A stretch of DNA of 64,000 bases from NCBI RefSeq assembly GCF_000732325.1, contig NZ_BBIW01000001.1, forward strand, positions 558,001 through 622,000. The letters run 5' to 3'. Under the pieces are notes generated by a model. The model made no database searches. It was not told the origin of the DNA and saw only the letters and a program-made list of their open reading frames with translations. Source of the stretch: Paenibacillus sp. TCA20. Its GTDB lineage: Bacteria > Bacillota > Bacilli > Paenibacillales > Paenibacillaceae. Shown here piece by piece: positions 61,645-64,000 of this stretch (position 1 is the first letter of the stretch; each line of letters begins with the position of its first letter). The position numbers were made by a program, and so were the translations under genes.

Positions 61645-62001
61645 CAAAAAAAGGCCTTCTCTCCCGATGAAGGGACGAAAAGACCGTGGTACCACCCTTG
61701 TTAGATTCATGTACAGCTGTTCATATAGCTATCTATCCTCAGCCATATCCGCTCTACGATTTCAATCTCACTTTAGCACGTTCATAACGGGACGTGAACC
61801 GGTATCCTCTACTGACATACAAGGTATAAAGTACATACTGTCCATACCCTGTCTAATGTTCAAGGAACTGCTCCGGAGCGAACTTCGACAGCCTGATTTC
61901 GTAGAAACGCTCTCAATCTCTGGCGCTTCCTCCCTGTTCAAAGGCACTGTGTACTCTTCTCCATCTAAGCATTTGATTCGTTTAAGTCTTGCCTAGTTTG
62001 C
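61645..62001 (-). promoter_or_regulatory. T-box riboswitch leader of pheST
   Basis: The minus strand has the T-box AAGGGTGGTACCACGG (61699-61684), followed by a terminator ending in GGAGAGAAGGCC and TTTTTTT (61665-61645). The stem I region upstream contains the usual purine-rich bulges. UUC triplets occur there, but I could not fix the specifier loop by eye; a Phe codon is expected. Confidence 0.9.
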
Positions 62002-62007
62002 TACATT

Positions 62008-62036
62008 ATTATACGCAAATGCGTCTTCACTCGCAA
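62008..62036 (-). promoter_or_regulatory. sigma-A promoter of pheST
   Basis: On the minus strand TTGCGA (62036-62031), a 17-base spacer, then TATAAT (62013-62008), in the gap after the ABC-F gene. Predicted leader about 400 bases. Confidence 0.65.
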
Positions 62037-62055
62037 GCCCCACAACCAAAATAGG

Positions 62056-63975
62056 CTATCCTCTCTCTTTGGAAGACCGCTTTTCCTTCTTTTGCAAGGC
62101 TGCCAGCTGTGAACGTATCTCCCGAATCTCTTGCAGTGTAGCACTGTCCATATAATAAGATTCAACATTTGCCCGTTGCCCGGAGTTCACTTGATCGTAA
62201 CTAGACCCTGTCAGCAGTTCATTCAAACGATGCTGCAGCTGAATCCGCAGGTCTTCCTCCTCACGATCCTCCGGCGTTTCACTCTTTCTAGCCAAATGCT
62301 CCTCGTATTCCTGTACCGTCCCATCGAATATGCGTAAAGGCTCATGCTTACCCATGTGGAGCAGCTGATTAGCCAGCTTACGGACAAGTGTCCGATCGTG
62401 AGATACAAATACGAACGAGCCCTCGTAATTCAGCAGCGCTTCCTCCATGACTTCTCTAGTGTCAATGTCCAGATAATTGGTAGGCTCATCAAGAACGAGC
62501 AGGTTAGAACCGCTGAAGTACAGCCTTATAAAAGCAGCTCTGCATTTCTCACCCATGCTCAGCTCTCCAATCTTCTTGAACACGTCATCCCGTGAAAACA
62601 AGAAATTACCCAGCATGGTCCGCGCTTCTGTTTGTGTCATGAACGGATTAATGAGCAAGCTGTCGAGCAAAGTCATCTCTGGCTGTAGACCTTCAAGCTC
62701 CTGCGAGAAATAACCTATTTTGGTCTTGGGATGATGGTTCACCTCTCCTTTTTGCGGAGACAACTCGCCGGTGATCAGCTTTAACAGTGTCGTTTTCCCA
62801 GCACCATTCACGCCTTGGAGAGCAATCCTCTTCCCACGCTCAACGACCAGGTTAATCCCGGAGAATACAGGGGTTTGAGCGGCAGGGTAAGTGTACTCCA
62901 CGTCTCTGAGCTGTAAAAATGTCCTTGCGCCAAATTCGCCATCCTTTAAATCTACACTGACTTTAGGACCCTCGCGCGGCTTCTCAACCCGCTCTCCCTC
63001 GAGCCTTTCAAGCTGCTTCTGCTTCGCGTGATATCTTGATATATTTTTGTTTGCCCTTGCCTTGTAATAACTCGCTGCTATTCTTGACTCGGTTACATTC
63101 CCTGCATTTCGGTGCGATATCTTAAACCATTCCTGGTATTTACGGATGGACTCCTCCAACGCCTGCTTAGCAAGCTCCTGCTGACGATATTTCGTCGCCT
63201 GCTCTCTGCGCTCGCGCTCCTTCTGCAGCTTATATTCCTCATAGCCTCCTGGATATTTATGAGTCCCCTCTGGAGTGAGCTCACAGATACTCGTGGCTAC
63301 CCGATCTAAAAAAGTCCGGTCATGTGAGACAAAAACAAGGGTGCCTGAATAAGACAATATCCAGCCTTCCAGCCAGACCATGCTCTCATGATCGAGATGA
63401 TTGGTCGGTTCATCAAGAATAAGCAGCCTCGGTTTTCTCGTTAACAGTGCTGATAGGCGCAGCCTGGTCTTCTGACCTCCACTTAGTGAGCTAAAGGAGC
63501 GTTCCCATAATTCTTCTCCAATACCGAGATGTGTCATCATTCGCTCAAGCTCCGCCTCTTTAGAATAACCACCGAAGGCTTCATATTGCTCAAGGATCTC
63601 TCCATAGCGTTGAAGCAAATCGGGAGAAGGATCAGGTTCAGAGGCGAGCTGTTCCTCGACCTTCTGAAGATCCATTTTTAATACTCCCCAAGTTCCGCTC
63701 TCTACATAGGCAATCTGCTTAACACTCAGATGTTCCTCCGGTTTAAAGTCCTGACGCATAAATCCGATTTCCTCAGACTCAAGATGGACGGTTAATGTAC
63801 CTTCCGTCGGCTGTTCACTGCCTGTCAGAATATTTAGCAGCGTCGTCTTGCCACAACCATTCCGTCCAAACAGAGCAATACGCTCATTCTCATTAACCTC
63901 CATATTGACATGTCCGAACAATTTCTTTCCGTTCCAATCCTTACTAATCTCACGCATATGAATAAGTGTTGTCAT
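62056..63975 (-). CDS. ABC-F family ATPase
   Basis: A 639-residue soluble protein with two ABC domains and no membrane part. The first has Walker A GRNGCGKTTLL, signature LSGGQKTRL and Walker B LLILDEPTNHLD. The second has GVNGAGKTTLL, a variant signature LSMGEKCRA and LLVLDEPTNYLD. A basic linker of about 100 residues (around 240-330) reaches the ribosomal peptidyl-transferase region in this family, and a charged C-terminal extension follows. ABC-F proteins act on ribosomes; some give antibiotic resistance, others are housekeeping (YfmR, YkpA, YdiF). I cannot assign the subclass. GAGGGAG precedes the ATG. Confidence 0.9.
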   Translation of the reverse strand: MTTLIHMREISKDWNGKKLFGHVNMEVNENERIALFGRNGCGKTTLLNILTGSEQPTEGTLTVHLESEEIGFMRQDFKPEEHLSVKQIAYVESGTWGVLKMDLQKVEEQLASEPDPSPDLLQRYGEILEQYEAFGGYSKEAELERMMTHLGIGEELWERSFSSLSGGQKTRLRLSALLTRKPRLLILDEPTNHLDHESMVWLEGWILSYSGTLVFVSHDRTFLDRVATSICELTPEGTHKYPGGYEEYKLQKERERREQATKYRQQELAKQALEESIRKYQEWFKISHRNAGNVTESRIAASYYKARANKNISRYHAKQKQLERLEGERVEKPREGPKVSVDLKDGEFGARTFLQLRDVEYTYPAAQTPVFSGINLVVERGKRIALQGVNGAGKTTLLKLITGELSPQKGEVNHHPKTKIGYFSQELEGLQPEMTLLDSLLINPFMTQTEARTMLGNFLFSRDDVFKKIGELSMGEKCRAAFIRLYFSGSNLLVLDEPTNYLDIDTREVMEEALLNYEGSFVFVSHDRTLVRKLANQLLHMGKHEPLRIFDGTVQEYEEHLARKSETPEDREEEDLRIQLQHRLNELLTGSSYDQVNSGQRANVESYYMDSATLQEIREIRSQLAALQKKEKRSSKERG

Positions 63976-64000
63976 ACCGTATCTCCCTCTTTCTGTACAA

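Noticed and set aside
1..64000. CRISPR array, insertion sequence, tRNA or rRNA genes
   Set aside because: I saw no regularly spaced direct repeats, transposase frames, terminal inverted repeats or tRNA/rRNA-like segments. A covariance-model and IS search would settle it.

Overview
The window looks like chromosomal core DNA of an endospore-forming Firmicute, most likely Paenibacillus or a close relative. Pointers to this are a gamma-type small acid-soluble spore protein with a sigma-G-like promoter, a Spo0E-like phosphatase, small coat-type proteins, the ytxC-thrS pair, two T-box leaders, an S-box (SAM-I) riboswitch, GlnR-type boxes, LiaFSR, strong AGGAGG-like ribosome binding sites and frequent TTG/GTG starts. 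Base composition looks mid-range and even. I see no rRNA, tRNA, CRISPR array, insertion sequence or prophage. The species assignment is an inference from gene content.

Layout. Most genes are on the minus strand. 1-9.3 kb: a secreted protein, a LacI-type regulator, a globin-coupled soluble chemoreceptor, the PrkA kinase, a PD-(D/E)XK-type protein, an azoreductase, an aminotransferase and an orphan ComA-like response regulator. 9.5-11.3 kb (+): a membrane coiled-coil protein translationally coupled to a phosphodiester glycosidase, then a 34-residue membrane peptide. 11.3-17.7 kb: an AbrB-like regulator with a zinc-ribbon-like tail, trmL, serC, a GSI-beta-type glutamine synthetase behind a promoter flanked by GlnR boxes, aroF and ispH. 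17.8-25.9 kb: envelope stress and spore functions (histidine kinase/response regulator pair, HtrA, LiaFSR, SASP, 3D-domain protein). 26-29.2 kb: thrS with its T-box, then ytxC. 29.4-32.6 kb (+): a small membrane protein, the K+/H+ antiporter pair khtTU and a YitT-family protein. 32.6-37.5 kb: mqnC, then a SAM-riboswitch-controlled metA-metI-metC operon. 37.6-38.9 kb (+): corA behind a long leader with a 41-codon upstream ORF. 39-46.4 kb: an HRDC protein, a ROK sugar kinase, a MOSC protein, a 5'-3' exonuclease, an operon of cobalamin salvage genes with an RluA-type synthase and an ArsC/Spx-family protein, a lipoprotein and the Spo0E-like protein. 46.5-53.8 kb: an alaR-alaT-like pair, two coat-type proteins, an MFS transporter, a zinc-ribbon protein, a 26-residue membrane peptide and mutS2. 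53.9-54.9 kb (+): a YvlD-like membrane protein and a stand-alone CuA-domain lipoprotein. 54.9-64 kb: a ZapA domain fused to a very long coiled coil, pheT and pheS under a T-box, and an ABC-F ATPase.

How the parts fit. Nitrogen and amino-acid supply (glnA, serC, aroF, the met operon, thrS, pheST, alaT) is controlled by GlnR-type boxes, a SAM riboswitch and tRNA-sensing T-boxes, all visible in the DNA. Envelope homeostasis (HtrA plus kinase/regulator, LiaFSR) and cation homeostasis (KhtTU, CorA) form two further groups. The observations most worth checking are the approximately 980-residue ZapA fusion, the GSI-beta glutamine synthetase with its two-box promoter, the corA leader, the palindrome inside the promoter upstream of khtTU, the His-rich insert in LiaF and several proteins lacking a usual catalytic or ligand residue.
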